Shown: in pieces, positions 23,227 through 31,650 of the stretch
Layout: the number at the start of each line of letters is the position of its first letter
Numbering within the stretch: the stretch's first letter is position 1
From: an uncultured Ruminococcus sp.
GTDB taxonomy: Bacteria > Bacillota > Clostridia > Monoglobales > Monoglobaceae
DNA length: 32,764 bases
Reading direction: 5' to 3'
Assembly (NCBI GenBank): GCA_902760955.1
Contig: CACWIG010000017.1
Coordinates: 1-32,764, forward strand
Position numbers and translations under genes: made by a program
The notes under the pieces: generated by a model
What the model was told of the DNA's origin: nothing
The model's database searches: none
Seen by the model: the letters and a program-made list of their open reading frames with translations, nothing else

Positions 23227-23255
23227 ATTATATCACACTTTTTGGTGAAATTCAA
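23227..23255 (-). promoter_or_regulatory. Sigma-A promoter of the SLH-GHL10 gene
   Basis: On the minus strand, the -35 TTGAAT (23250-23255) and -10 TATAAT (23227-23232) have a 17-base spacer, with TGTGA just before the -10. The leader would be about 117 bases long. I see no clear riboswitch in it. Confidence 0.7.
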
Positions 23256-23315
23256 ATTAAAATGTTGTTACAATGCAGACAAAACCGCTTATAACAAGGA
23301 AAATCAATATTTTAT

Positions 23316-23344
23316 TTGACTTTTTTTTGATTTTATTGTATACT
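23316..23344 (+). promoter_or_regulatory. Sigma-A promoter of the PP2C-FHA operon
   Basis: The -35 TTGACT (23316-23321) and -10 TATACT (23339-23344) lie 17 bases apart, giving a start near 23351. The divergent promoter of the SLH protein gene is 61 bases away, so a shared regulator site could lie between them. Confidence 0.75.
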
Positions 23345-23387
23345 GTTAGGCAGTATTTACTATATTGCAGTGAGGCGGTGAACAATA

Positions 23388-24089
23388 TTGGATTACGCAT
23401 CAGTTACAAAGCAAGGCGAAAAGGGATATAATACTGATTATCTCACAGTTTTCAAAGATGAAAGCAGCTATTGCTTTGCGCTTGCAGACGGCCGCGAAAC
23501 ACCTATTGCAGCCGAAATTGCTGTTCAATCTGTAATTGGTGACTTTAAATCTTCAGGTATAATAACCAAGACCTCTGTTCCCGACTTCTTTAGCAACGCA
23601 AGTCAAAAAATAGATAATTACGAACTTCCCGTACGTGCGTGTATGTCCTTTATGCTGACAGACGGCTCTGTTGCGGTTTGGGGCAATATAGGCGACTGCC
23701 GTATTTATCTTTTGCGTGATAAACTTTTGTATGAAATCACACCTGACCACAGCAGTGCTTATGCATTATACGAGGCAGGCGAAATCAGATATCCTAAAAT
23801 AAGACGTCAAAACACAAGATACAACCTTACTCGTATGCTGGGAAAGGGACTTGATTCAACACCCGACTACTCTCAGCCCGAGGTGTTGCGACCAGGGGAC
23901 AGCTTTCTTATATGCTCTGACGGCTTTTGGGAAAACATCCACGAGCGTCAGGTAGAAAAAACCTTAAAGCGTTCTTCAGGTGCTCAGGATTGGCTCAGCA
24001 GAATGGTTACAATAGTTGAAAAAAATATTACTCATAAAAAGTACACAAGGTTTCGGGATTCATACTCAGCTATTACGATTAATGTATAG
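23388..24089 (+). CDS. PP2C-family serine/threonine phosphatase
   Basis: A 233-residue PP2C-fold phosphatase. It starts at TTG 23388, preceded by GAGGCGGTG; no good ATG is available. The metal-binding aspartates are kept: Asp34 in A-L-A-D-G, Asp178 in I-C-S-D-G-F-W and Asp224 near the end in R-D-S-Y-S-A-I-T. G-D-C-R-I-Y (102-107) is the usual core strand. The first metal loop reads A-D-G-R-E rather than A-D-G-M-G-G, and the end motif has D-S in place of D-N, so it is a somewhat diverged member but probably active. It would remove phosphate from Ser/Thr in the cytoplasm. The gene is followed 35 bases later by an FHA protein. No Ser/Thr kinase is in the window. Confidence 0.85.
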   Translation: MDYASVTKQGEKGYNTDYLTVFKDESSYCFALADGRETPIAAEIAVQSVIGDFKSSGIITKTSVPDFFSNASQKIDNYELPVRACMSFMLTDGSVAVWGNIGDCRIYLLRDKLLYEITPDHSSAYALYEAGEIRYPKIRRQNTRYNLTRMLGKGLDSTPDYSQPEVLRPGDSFLICSDGFWENIHERQVEKTLKRSSGAQDWLSRMVTIVEKNITHKKYTRFRDSYSAITINV

Positions 24090-24124
24090 TATTAAAATGC
24101 AAAGAAAGGCATTGGTAACTTAAT

Positions 24125-24931
24125 ATGAAAAAAAGATTTTGTATCACACTTACAGCACTTATGGCTGTATTTACAAGCGTAATGTCTGTTTACGGAGTAA
24201 ACGAGGACTCTTCTTCGGTAACAATCAGCCAAATCGAAGTTGTTGACTACGTCTTATATGCAGGTGCGGCACTGTTTTTGCTTGGAATGATATTTATTCT
24301 CCTTGCTCTGTTTTTAAAACAATCAAACAAAACAACACTTTCCGAGAATGAACCTGAGCCTTTATATGATGAAAACATCTCTGATGCTCCGCAAGCCGAT
24401 ACAGAGGACACCTTAGATGAAGCCGATGACACAGAGATTACCGATGATGACAGTAATGATGACAATATAGAAGAAATTGAGGACGAAAATCTTGCCGAAG
24501 CAGACGACACGCCCGAAGAACAAGATGATACGAATACAGATGATATTCCCGAAGATATAGAAGAAATCGCAGAACCTGAGATTACGGAGCCAGAGATTAT
24601 TGAACCTGAGGTTGTTGAGCCTGAACTTCCGTCTATCAGAATTACATTTACGGGAACAAACAATCCCGATTTGAAAATTCTTGAATTTAAAGATTCGGCA
24701 ACTATCGGAAGAAAGTCAACCAACGATTTAATGATTTCCGACAACGCTGTATCAGGCATTCATTGTAAAGTATATTATGAAAATGATGAAGTTTATATCG
24801 AAGATTTAGGTTCTACAAACGGAACAATCTTAAACGGCGAAAGCATAACGAAAGAAGTTTTAAAATCTGACGATTTGCTGGTTCTGGGCAAAAAGCAGTA
24901 CAAAATAAACATCTCACAAAGCGATTTATAA
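24125..24931 (+). CDS. Membrane-anchored FHA-domain protein with a long acidic linker
   Basis: A 268-residue protein. Two hydrophobic segments, at about 8-24 and 42-64, enclose a short polar loop, so the protein is likely anchored with its C-terminal part in the cytoplasm. Residues about 74-170 are strongly acidic (D, E, T and P repeats) and probably disordered. The C-terminal 100 residues form an FHA domain, a phosphothreonine-binding module: T-I-G-R-K-S-T-N-D-L, S-G-I-H-C-K-V and E-D-L-G-S-T-N-G-T are all present, including the Arg, Ser, His and Asn that contact the ligand. Following a PP2C phosphatase, it probably reads or recruits phosphorylated targets at the membrane. A rho-independent terminator follows, so the pair forms a two-gene operon. 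An ATG start is clear, with an AAAGG-like site upstream. Confidence 0.85.
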   Translation: MKKRFCITLTALMAVFTSVMSVYGVNEDSSSVTISQIEVVDYVLYAGAALFLLGMIFILLALFLKQSNKTTLSENEPEPLYDENISDAPQADTEDTLDEADDTEITDDDSNDDNIEEIEDENLAEADDTPEEQDDTNTDDIPEDIEEIAEPEITEPEIIEPEVVEPELPSIRITFTGTNNPDLKILEFKDSATIGRKSTNDLMISDNAVSGIHCKVYYENDEVYIEDLGSTNGTILNGESITKEVLKSDDLLVLGKKQYKINISQSDL

Positions 24932-24946
24932 AATACAGAACTTATA

Positions 24947-24980
24947 GAAAAAGGCCTCATCTTTGAGGTCTTTTTTATTT
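24947..24980 (+). terminator. Rho-independent terminator after the FHA gene
   Basis: GGCCTC (24953-24958) pairs with GAGGTC (24965-24970), extended by flanking A and T bases, and is followed by TTTTTTATTT. It closes the PP2C-FHA operon. Confidence 0.88.
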
Positions 24981-25008
24981 CGGCAGGAGCAAGCCCCTGC
25001 CCTACAAT
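24981..25008. repeat. Dispersed palindromic repeat, GGCAGGAGCAAGCCCC type
   Basis: This unit reads CGGCAGGAGC through CCTACAAT and is the same as the copy at 17077-17104. It sits directly after the T-tract of the terminator. The GGCAGG/CCTGCC arms can form a hairpin. Confidence 0.8.
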
Positions 25009-25090
25009 TTAAACTTATTGGTTCCGTAGCAAAGTCATTGCATTATTGTACAAAATTTTTAAATTTTCAAAAATTTTATTTAAAAATATA

Positions 25091-25119
25091 TAGACAATTA
25101 ACAAAAGATATATTATAAT
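25091..25119 (+). promoter_or_regulatory. Probable promoter of the nucleotidyltransferase gene
   Basis: The -35-like TAGACA (25091-25096) and -10 TATAAT (25114-25119) have a 17-base spacer, in very A/T-rich DNA. The leader would be about 50 bases, and GGAG lies before the ATG at 25179. Confidence 0.6.
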
Positions 25120-25178
25120 TCTATTATACATATATTATATTGACCCAATGAAATATAAATCTTATAAGGAGAAGTACA

Positions 25179-26021
25179 ATGAAAACAGAACTTTTAATTA
25201 TGGCTGCAGGTATGGGAAGCCGTTTTGGAGGTTTAAAACAGATAGAGCCCCTCGGCCCCAATGGTGAGATTATTCTTGATTTTTCAGTTTATGACGCTGT
25301 TAAAGCAGGCTTTAACAAAGTTGTATTTGTTATTAAAAAGGAAATCGAAAAAGATTTCCGTGCCGCTTGCGGAAAGCGTATCGAAAAAATGATTGATGTT
25401 GACTACGCTTTTCAAGAAAAAGATGACCTGCCTGACGGCTTTACTCTGCCTGAGACTCGCGAAAAACCCTGGGGAACAGGGCAGGCAGTTTTATCCGCCA
25501 GGAACATAATAACATCTTCCTTTGCCGTAATCAATGCGGACGACTACTACGGCAGAGAATCATTTGAGATTATACATAACCATCTTATATCCGACAGCGA
25601 AATGTGTATGGTTGGCTATAAACTCGGAAACACAATCACCGATAATGGTACAGTTACACGCGGAATATGTGAAACCGAAAACGGATACTTAACTAAGATA
25701 ACCGAATGCGGCGGTCTTGACAAAAACTCAGAATATCCTATGGACACTATTGTTTCTATGAATATGTGGGGATTGGATACAGGAGTATTCGATTTTCTGG
25801 AAGAGCAATTTCCATTATTCTTAAAAGAGAATATAAATGAACCTAAAAAAGAGTTTTTGCTTCCCACCGTATTAAACGACAGAATGAATAAAGATAACAA
25901 AAAAATCAAGGTTTTAAGCACAGACTCTCAATGGTACGGCGTTACATACCGCGAGGACTCTCCAGGCGTTTCTGCCGCAATGCAGGAATTTATCAGCAAA
26001 GGAATGTACAACTTTAAATAA
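25179..26021 (+). CDS. Nucleotidyltransferase family protein (sugar-NTP transferase fold)
   Basis: A 280-residue protein with the nucleotidyltransferase fold. It starts with T-E-L-L-I-M-A-A-G-M-G-S-R-F-G-G-L-K-Q, the phosphate-binding loop G-x-G-(S/T)-R…K of sugar-1-phosphate and related NTP transferases. P-W-G-T-G-Q-A-V near residue 100 and F-A-V-I-N-A-D-D-Y-Y-G (about 113-123, the metal-binding Asp) are also typical. Such enzymes transfer a nucleotide to a sugar phosphate or alcohol phosphate, but I cannot name the substrate. It is a single-gene unit with its own promoter. It ends convergently with the CorC-like gene, and a MITE-like element lies in the gap. It is cytoplasmic. Confidence 0.85.
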   Translation: MKTELLIMAAGMGSRFGGLKQIEPLGPNGEIILDFSVYDAVKAGFNKVVFVIKKEIEKDFRAACGKRIEKMIDVDYAFQEKDDLPDGFTLPETREKPWGTGQAVLSARNIITSSFAVINADDYYGRESFEIIHNHLISDSEMCMVGYKLGNTITDNGTVTRGICETENGYLTKITECGGLDKNSEYPMDTIVSMNMWGLDTGVFDFLEEQFPLFLKENINEPKKEFLLPTVLNDRMNKDNKKIKVLSTDSQWYGVTYREDSPGVSAAMQEFISKGMYNFK

Positions 26022-26033
26022 GCCAATAAAAAG

Positions 26034-26170
26034 GGCTGTTAAAAAAGTAATTTTCGGGACGTCGAGGACGCCGTCCCCTACAATATATTTTGTATAATGG
26101 TTAAATATAATACAAAATGTAGGGGTTGGCAGATTCCGACAAACCGATATGTTTGACTTTTTTAACAGCC
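26034..26170. mobile_element. MITE-like element, 137 bp, with 15-bp perfect terminal inverted repeats
   Basis: The ends GGCTGTTAAAAAAGT (26034-26048) and ACTTTTTTAACAGCC (26156-26170) are exact reverse complements. Inside lie a GGGACGTCGAGGACGCCG repeat (26055-26084) and a diverged unit GTAGGGGTTGGCAG…CCGACAAACCG (26119-26146). The segment 26055-26172 aligns with 32629-32745 almost throughout. There is no ORF that could encode a transposase. It fills the gap between two convergent genes and may also end transcription from both sides, since the ends could form a long stem with flanking A/T runs. Confidence 0.65.
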
Positions 26171-26179
26171 TCAATCTGT

Positions 26180-27532
26180 TTATTCTTCTCCGTTTTTATT
26201 ACTATCTTCCTCTTCTTCCTCATCAGGAAGTACAGTAACAATTGCCTTTTCTATTCTGTGGTCTATTACAGATGTAACCTTTATTATCATTCTGTTTGTT
26301 TCAATCTGCAACATCTCACCATCGGCAGGTATTGTTTGAATTTCGTTTAAAATAAAGCCTGCAAAGGTATTATAGTCACCATCTTCTATTTTAACGCCTA
26401 ATTCCTCTTCAACACATTCAATATCCGTACCGCCGTATACGAGCCATCTGTCATCGCCAATCTTTTTGATGCTCTCGTCCTCCATTATCTCAGGCTCGTC
26501 ATATTCGCTGTATAGCTCACCTACAATTTCTTCTATCAAGTCCTCCTGGGTGACTATACCCTGAAAACCGCCGTATTCGTCCATAACAACGCCCATATGC
26601 TCATTCTCCCGTTGCATCTGCGACAACAGTTCATCAGCCTTTACAGTATCAGGTATAAAGTATACATCACGCATAATTTTTTTAATATCGGTATCGCCGT
26701 TTAATATAAGTCTGTAAAAGTCACGGCTTGTCACAACACCTATTACATTATCGACACTTTCATTGCAGACAGGGTATCTTGTATGATTGGTTTCATCGAT
26801 AATTTTACGCCACTCATCAATTCCGTCTTCTAACCACAAGATAACAACTTCTTTCCTGTGTGTCATAATTTCCTCAACGGGCTTGTCGTTCATTTCAAAA
26901 ATGTTGTGAATCATCTGCTTTTCGTCATCATCAATAGCACCGCTTTCGGAGCCGATATCAACCATCATTCTTATTTCTTCCTCGGTGACTTCTTCGCCTA
27001 TATCCTCATTTTTAACACCGAATATATAAGAAATCGCTGTTCCGACAGCCACAAATGCAATTAGAAACGGCTTCATAATACTCGTTACAAACGTAGAGTA
27101 TCCCGAAAGAGCCAACGCTATATTCTCTGCTGATTTTGCCGCAATTCTTTTGGGAACAAGAACAGCAAATACGCTATGTATTATCCATATAATAAGAACA
27201 ATAACGAGCATAGTTAAAATATGTATCCACATTGATGAACCTGCTCTGCCTATAAAGCTGAAAATCGGGCTATACAACAGCAAAGCACCAAGAGCCGCAA
27301 AGGCAATATTCAACAGTATTGCAAACAAATCCATCCCGTCCATAACTGACGCAGAGCTTTTTTCCAAAAGCTTTAACAACCGTTTTGCTTTTTTATTACC
27401 ATCCTCGGCAGTTTGTTTAAGCCAAGCATCACCTATAACAACATTTGCTGTTTTAGCGATTGTATTTAAAACAATCAGCACAAACAACACAACTGTAACT
27501 GTAAACAATAATCGGGGGGGCAATGAATCCAA
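26180..27532 (-). CDS. CorC/HlyC (CNNM-type) membrane protein with CBS pair
   Basis: A 450-residue membrane protein of the CNNM/CorC family, linked in several bacteria to magnesium or cobalt export. Hydrophobic segments in residues 1 to about 165 (V-L-F-V-L-I-V-L start, then several more) form the DUF21 transmembrane domain. E-E-V-T-E-E-E-I-R-M-M-V follows, with I-G-S-E-S-G-A-I. A CBS pair is at about 215-340: M-T-H-R-K-E, R-Y-P-V, I-G-V-V, and M-D-E-Y-G-G-F-Q-G-I-V-T. The C-terminal CorC_HlyC domain follows, then an acidic tail (E-E-E-E-E-D). The start is TTG 27532, with AAAGGA about 11 bases upstream; no better ATG exists. The gene lies 44 bases after rpoD on the same strand and may be co-transcribed. 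Confidence 0.9.
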   Translation of the reverse strand: MDSLPPRLLFTVTVVLFVLIVLNTIAKTANVVIGDAWLKQTAEDGNKKAKRLLKLLEKSSASVMDGMDLFAILLNIAFAALGALLLYSPIFSFIGRAGSSMWIHILTMLVIVLIIWIIHSVFAVLVPKRIAAKSAENIALALSGYSTFVTSIMKPFLIAFVAVGTAISYIFGVKNEDIGEEVTEEEIRMMVDIGSESGAIDDDEKQMIHNIFEMNDKPVEEIMTHRKEVVILWLEDGIDEWRKIIDETNHTRYPVCNESVDNVIGVVTSRDFYRLILNGDTDIKKIMRDVYFIPDTVKADELLSQMQRENEHMGVVMDEYGGFQGIVTQEDLIEEIVGELYSEYDEPEIMEDESIKKIGDDRWLVYGGTDIECVEEELGVKIEDGDYNTFAGFILNEIQTIPADGEMLQIETNRMIIKVTSVIDHRIEKAIVTVLPDEEEEEDSNKNGEE

Positions 27533-27576
27533 AATTAATCAATTCCTTTCAATATGTTAATTTTTTTATTAATACT

Positions 27577-28692
27577 TTATTCTAAATAATCTTTAAGTTT
27601 TCTGCTTCTGCTTGGATGTCTGAGCTTACGAAGTGCCTTAGCCTCAATCTGACGTATACGCTCACGTGTTACATCAAATTCTTTGCCTACCTCTTCAAGA
27701 GTTCTCGCTCTGCCGTCGTCTAAGCCAAAACGCAATCTGAGCACCTTTTCTTCTCTTGGGGTAAGTGTGCTGAGAACATCAACAAGCTGTTCCTTAAGGA
27801 GTGTAGCCGTTGCGGCATCTGATGGTGCAGGTGCATCATCATCCTGTATAAAGTCACCCAAATGGCTGTCCTCTTCCTCACCTATTGGTGTTTCAAACGA
27901 AACAGGCTCCTGTGCGATTTTCATTATTTCGCCAACCTTGTCCACAGGCATATTAACTTCCTTTGCAATCTCCTCAGGCAGTGGGTCACGTCCCAACTCC
28001 TGCACAAGCTGACGTGATGCACGCACAAGTTTGTTTATGGTTTCTACCATATGAACGGGTATACGTATGGTTCTCGCCTGGTCAGCAATCGCTCTTGTAA
28101 TCGCCTGACGTATCCACCAGGTTGCATAGGTACTGAACTTATATCCCTTGGTGTAGTCAAACTTGTCAACCGCCTTTATAAGTCCTAAGTTACCCTCCTG
28201 AATTAAATCAAGGAACAACATTCCTCTGCCAACATATCTTTTAGCAATACTTACAACCAATCTGAGATTTGCCTCTGCAAGCTTTTTCTTAGCCTCTCTG
28301 TCACCCTCTGACATTCTGCGTGCAAGCTCTGCTTCCTCCTCACCTGTCAAAAGGTCTACCTTACCGATTTCCTTCAGATACATACGAACAGGGTCATCCA
28401 TACTGACACTGCTCGGAACAGACATATCATTGAGCTCTTCTTCTGTTATCTCAAGCTCGTCATCATCGGTTAAGTCAATATCATCATCGTCCTCTAAACT
28501 GCCTGAAATCTCTACACCGTGCTTTTCCAGGTATTCAAACATTTTTTCAATCTGGTCGGCATCAAGTTCTAATTCTTCAAGCTTATCATTTACCTCTTTA
28601 TAGCTCAATATTCCCTTCTTTTTGCCTTCTTCAAGCAACAGTTGAATAACCTGCTTACGTGTCAATTTCTTTTGAGCCTTATTTTCTTCCAT
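27577..28692 (-). CDS. rpoD: Primary RNA polymerase sigma factor RpoD (SigA)
   Basis: A 371-residue housekeeping sigma factor that directs RNA polymerase to the -35/-10 promoters seen throughout the window. Region 1.1 is N-terminal ([15 protein letters not shown]). An acidic stretch follows at about 58-85. Region 1.2 has [11 protein letters not shown]. Region 2 contains [16 protein letters not shown] and [13 protein letters not shown]. Region 4 ends with [24 protein letters not shown], the -35-binding helix-turn-helix. AAAGGATG precedes the ATG. It lies 42 bases downstream of dnaG in the classical dnaG-rpoD macromolecular-synthesis order. Confidence 0.97.
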   Translation of the reverse strand: MEENKAQKKLTRKQVIQLLLEEGKKKGILSYKEVNDKLEELELDADQIEKMFEYLEKHGVEISGSLEDDDDIDLTDDDELEITEEELNDMSVPSSVSMDDPVRMYLKEIGKVDLLTGEEEAELARRMSEGDREAKKKLAEANLRLVVSIAKRYVGRGMLFLDLIQEGNLGLIKAVDKFDYTKGYKFSTYATWWIRQAITRAIADQARTIRIPVHMVETINKLVRASRQLVQELGRDPLPEEIAKEVNMPVDKVGEIMKIAQEPVSFETPIGEEEDSHLGDFIQDDDAPAPSDAATATLLKEQLVDVLSTLTPREEKVLRLRFGLDDGRARTLEEVGKEFDVTRERIRQIEAKALRKLRHPSRSRKLKDYLE

Positions 28693-28734
28693 TCAAATCA
28701 TCCTTTCAACTCTTATCGGCTAAATATATATTAT

Positions 28735-30531
28735 CTACTTTTTGTTTGCTTTTTCTTTTAATAGCTTGTCCAACGCTGCCAAATCACCGTTTTCCATCAT
28801 CTCTTCTTCCTTGATTTTATCCATTTCTCCCATTATTGTTTTAATGGGCTGAACACAAGCCTTTTTCTTATCCCTTGTATTCTTGTCATCAAGTAATATT
28901 TTTGCTATTCTTCCTCTTTTTTCAGGTTCAAACATCTCCAATATTTCATTAATATTTACAACATCATTATTTTCATACTGCCTAAATATAATTTCCGCTA
29001 ACTCCCTGTGCATAGGGTCTGAAAAATTTTCTTCAGACATTCCGTTTTCAACGGCTATCTTATATACATCCCTCTCACAAAGCAGGTTCAGCACAAGCTG
29101 TTCAGCATTAAAAATTCTGACATCTATGTTTGTTCTGTTCAGCTCATTTTGTTTGCGGCGTTCAAGCTGTTGCAATCGTCTTTCTTCACTTAAATAAATA
29201 TTTTTCCTGATTGCCTCTACAACGCTGTTTAACGCATTGGCAGATACACCCGACTTTTCCTCAACCCTTTTTAAATATATCTCATATTCCACAGGGCTTT
29301 TGATATCGGCTAATACCGCCGCCGCTCTTTCGGTAAACTCAATCCTTTGCTCAGGACTTGCAAACTCGTCCCTGTTAAGCAATTCACCTGTATATTCCTT
29401 TTGAATTTCGTCAATTCTATACTCAATCAAAGGCTTTGCGTTTTCTATTAAAACTTTAAACAAATCTCCGCCCTTGTTCCTGACAAATTCATCAGGGTCC
29501 TTGCCGTCAGTAACAGTTAAAACTTTAGTCTTTATTCCGTTTTTGCTCAGTATCTCTCCGGCACGGAGAGTTGCTTTTTTCCCTGCCTCGTCTGAGTCAT
29601 AACACAGAATCGCCTTGCCGCCATATCTCTTGACAAGCTTTGCCTGCTCATCCGTAAAGGCGGTACCAAGGGAGGCAACTGCATTATTTATTCCCGCCTG
29701 ATGCAGCGAAATAACGTCCATATATCCCTCCATTAACAAGAGGCTTCCCGAATTATCACTTTTTGCAAGGTTTAAACCAAATAAGTTTTCTTTCTTTTTA
29801 AAGACAATTGTTTCGGGGGAGTTAAGATATTTGCCCGTATGGCTGTTCTCTGTCATTATTCTTCCGCCAAAGCCTATTATATTGCCTTGAACATTTATTA
29901 TGGGATACATTATTCTTCCGTCATAGAACGAATCATAATATGAGCCGTTATCTCTTATTTTAACAAGTCCTGCCTCATATATGTCGTGTTCCTTATAACC
30001 CTTATTCTTTAGGTATAGCAACAAATTATCCCAACCCTCAGGAGCATATCCCAAGCCAAACATCTTTATGGTGGAATTTTTTATTCCTCTGTTCTTTAAA
30101 TACTTAAGAGCCTCAGTTCCCTTTTCACCTGCAAGATTTGAGTAAAAATATCTTGCGGCATCAGCATTAATCTTATAGATAAGCTGTTTTTTATCGGCAA
30201 TATCCTTTGATTTGCCGTTGCTGTTCTTAAACTCAGGAATAGGAACCTTTGCTCTGTCGGCAAGAAGCTTGACAGCATCCATAAAATCAAGATGCTCCGC
30301 AGCCATAACAAAGTGTATAACATTGCCGCCAGCCCCACAGCCAAAGCAGTGAAAAACCTGTTTTTCAGGTGAGATTGAGAGCGAGGGTGACTTCTTGTCA
30401 TTGTGCAATGGGCATAGAGCCGCATATCGGCTTCCCATACGCTTAGGTTTGGTGTATTCTGATATAACGTCTACAATATCATTTTTTTCAACTACTTCAT
30501 CAATAAAGTCCTGAAAGTCAACACTTGCCAC
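28735..30531 (-). CDS. dnaG: DNA primase DnaG
   Basis: A 598-residue primase that makes RNA primers for DNA replication. The N-terminal zinc domain has C-P-L-H near residue 40 and C-F-G-C near 60 (a CHC2 finger). The RNA polymerase/Toprim core contains Y-L-K-N-R-G, L-L-L-M-E-G-Y-M-D-V and C-Y-D-S-D-E-A-G-K-K-A-T, with the metal-binding acidic residues intact. The helical C-terminal part (from about 430) is the helicase-interaction region. The start is GTG 30531, 9 bases after GGAGG; the GTG at 30540 directly abuts that site and is unlikely. It is the first gene of the dnaG-rpoD unit. No clear promoter is visible upstream, where repeats occupy the gap. Confidence 0.96.
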   Translation of the reverse strand: MASVDFQDFIDEVVEKNDIVDVISEYTKPKRMGSRYAALCPLHNDKKSPSLSISPEKQVFHCFGCGAGGNVIHFVMAAEHLDFMDAVKLLADRAKVPIPEFKNSNGKSKDIADKKQLIYKINADAARYFYSNLAGEKGTEALKYLKNRGIKNSTIKMFGLGYAPEGWDNLLLYLKNKGYKEHDIYEAGLVKIRDNGSYYDSFYDGRIMYPIINVQGNIIGFGGRIMTENSHTGKYLNSPETIVFKKKENLFGLNLAKSDNSGSLLLMEGYMDVISLHQAGINNAVASLGTAFTDEQAKLVKRYGGKAILCYDSDEAGKKATLRAGEILSKNGIKTKVLTVTDGKDPDEFVRNKGGDLFKVLIENAKPLIEYRIDEIQKEYTGELLNRDEFASPEQRIEFTERAAAVLADIKSPVEYEIYLKRVEEKSGVSANALNSVVEAIRKNIYLSEERRLQQLERRKQNELNRTNIDVRIFNAEQLVLNLLCERDVYKIAVENGMSEENFSDPMHRELAEIIFRQYENNDVVNINEILEMFEPEKRGRIAKILLDDKNTRDKKKACVQPIKTIMGEMDKIKEEEMMENGDLAALDKLLKEKANKK

Positions 30532-30559
30532 AAAATACACCCTCCTTTAATAATTTATA

Positions 30560-30711
30560 AATCCGAAATAATTTTATTGAATAATTGCCGTTGCCCACAT
30601 CGTCCCAAATAGATTCCATTGTGTATTGTAGGGACGGCGTCCCCGACGTCCCGTAAAGGATTGCACAATATAGGTTTTCTGCGGTTCGTCGAGGACGCCG
30701 AACCCTACAAT
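30560..30711. repeat. Repeat-rich spacer between divergent dnaG and trmK
   Basis: The 396-base gap holds no gene. It contains a 30-base copy (30560-30589) of one end of the MITE-like element at 15124-15153 with a single mismatch, then a partial TGCCCACATCGTCCC unit (30592-30606), a GTAGGGACGGCGTCCCCGAC unit (30626-30654) and a GGTTCGTCGAGGACGCCGAA variant (30681-30711). The remaining DNA up to 30870 is A/T-rich and featureless to my reading. Confidence 0.75.
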
Positions 30712-30874
30712 GTGATAGTTTACGCAATGAGGACTGATTTCGAATTTTGTGGAGAAATTTCCGCATTTTACAATCATCTATAAAAATATTTCTCTTAGAT
30801 TAAAGTATTTCGACATAACTTTTTAATTTCCTCTTTTTTATCAAAATAACCACAACTATATTATTAAATTTTAT

Positions 30875-30903
30875 TTGACAAATTATTGCTTTTATTATAA
30901 AGT
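30875..30903 (+). promoter_or_regulatory. Probable promoter of trmK-nif3
   Basis: A consensus -35 TTGACA (30875-30880) is followed 17 bases later by TAAAGT (30898-30903). A TATAAA at 30896-30901 gives a shorter 15-base spacer. Either puts the start near 30908-30910, just before GAGAGG and the ATG. Confidence 0.6.
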
Positions 30904-30927
30904 ATAAGTAACTGAGAGGATAAAATT

Positions 30928-31650
30928 ATGATACAAAGTAAAATTCCGCTATCCATACGGCTAAAAAAAATATATGACATAATGCCCGAATGTAATTGCT
31001 TTGCAGATATAGGAACAGACCACGCATACCTGCCTGTGTATATGTGTGCTATGGGCAAATGCAAAACAGCAATCGCCTCTGACATCGTTTCGGGTCCCCT
31101 TGAGCGTGCAAATGCGACCATATTAAAATTCGGTATGAGTGATAAAATATCGGTAAGGTTAGGTCCGGGGGTTTCAACGCTGTCCTCAGATGAAGCAGAT
31201 GTTGTTTCCATTGCAGGTATGGGAGGACTGATAATAGCACAGATTTTAGAACAAGGCAGATACGTATTAAAAAATGCAACAAAAATTATAGTACAGCCAA
31301 TGACCGCAGTAGAAGACCTGCGTGAGTATCTGTATAAAAACAATTGGAACATAGAGCAAGAATATCTCGTAAAAGAAAATGATAAGCTTTATAACATTCT
31401 TTCAATCAGCTCATCAGACAGTAATACTGCTTTTGAGCCTGGTGATATTGATATTTTTATAGGCAGACACCTGATTGAAGATAAACCTGATTTATATAAT
31501 GAATATTTAGAACGAAAAATATTTAAGCTTGACAAAATGATTGCAGGACTTAAAAAATCTTCTTCTGAAAATTCTGCGGATAAAATAAAAGAATGTGAAG
31601 TTTTGCTTAATAAAACAAAAACGCTATTGGAGGACTCAAAGAATGTATAA
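30928..31650 (+). CDS. trmK: tRNA (adenine-N1)-methyltransferase TrmK
   Basis: A 240-residue enzyme of the TrmK family, which methylates N1 of adenine 22 in tRNA using S-adenosylmethionine. The methyltransferase fold is clear: D-I-G-T-D-H-A-Y-L-P at about 27-36 (SAM loop), A-S-D-I-V-S-G-P-L-E-R-A-N at about 50-62, V-S-I-A-G-M-G-G at about 92-99 and I-V-Q-P-M. The C-terminal 50 residues form a charged coiled-coil-like helix (K-L-D-K-M-I-A-G-L-K-K), as in the family. GAGAGG precedes the ATG. It overlaps nif3 by 8 bases, so the two are translationally coupled, in the order found in many Firmicutes. Confidence 0.93.
   Translation: MIQSKIPLSIRLKKIYDIMPECNCFADIGTDHAYLPVYMCAMGKCKTAIASDIVSGPLERANATILKFGMSDKISVRLGPGVSTLSSDEADVVSIAGMGGLIIAQILEQGRYVLKNATKIIVQPMTAVEDLREYLYKNNWNIEQEYLVKENDKLYNILSISSSDSNTAFEPGDIDIFIGRHLIEDKPDLYNEYLERKIFKLDKMIAGLKKSSSENSADKIKECEVLLNKTKTLLEDSKNV

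Noticed and set aside
24247..24759. 170-residue Ser-rich frame opposite the FHA gene
   Set aside because: It is the mirror of the acidic linker codons (GAT/GAA read as serine and other codons on the other strand), with no ribosome site.
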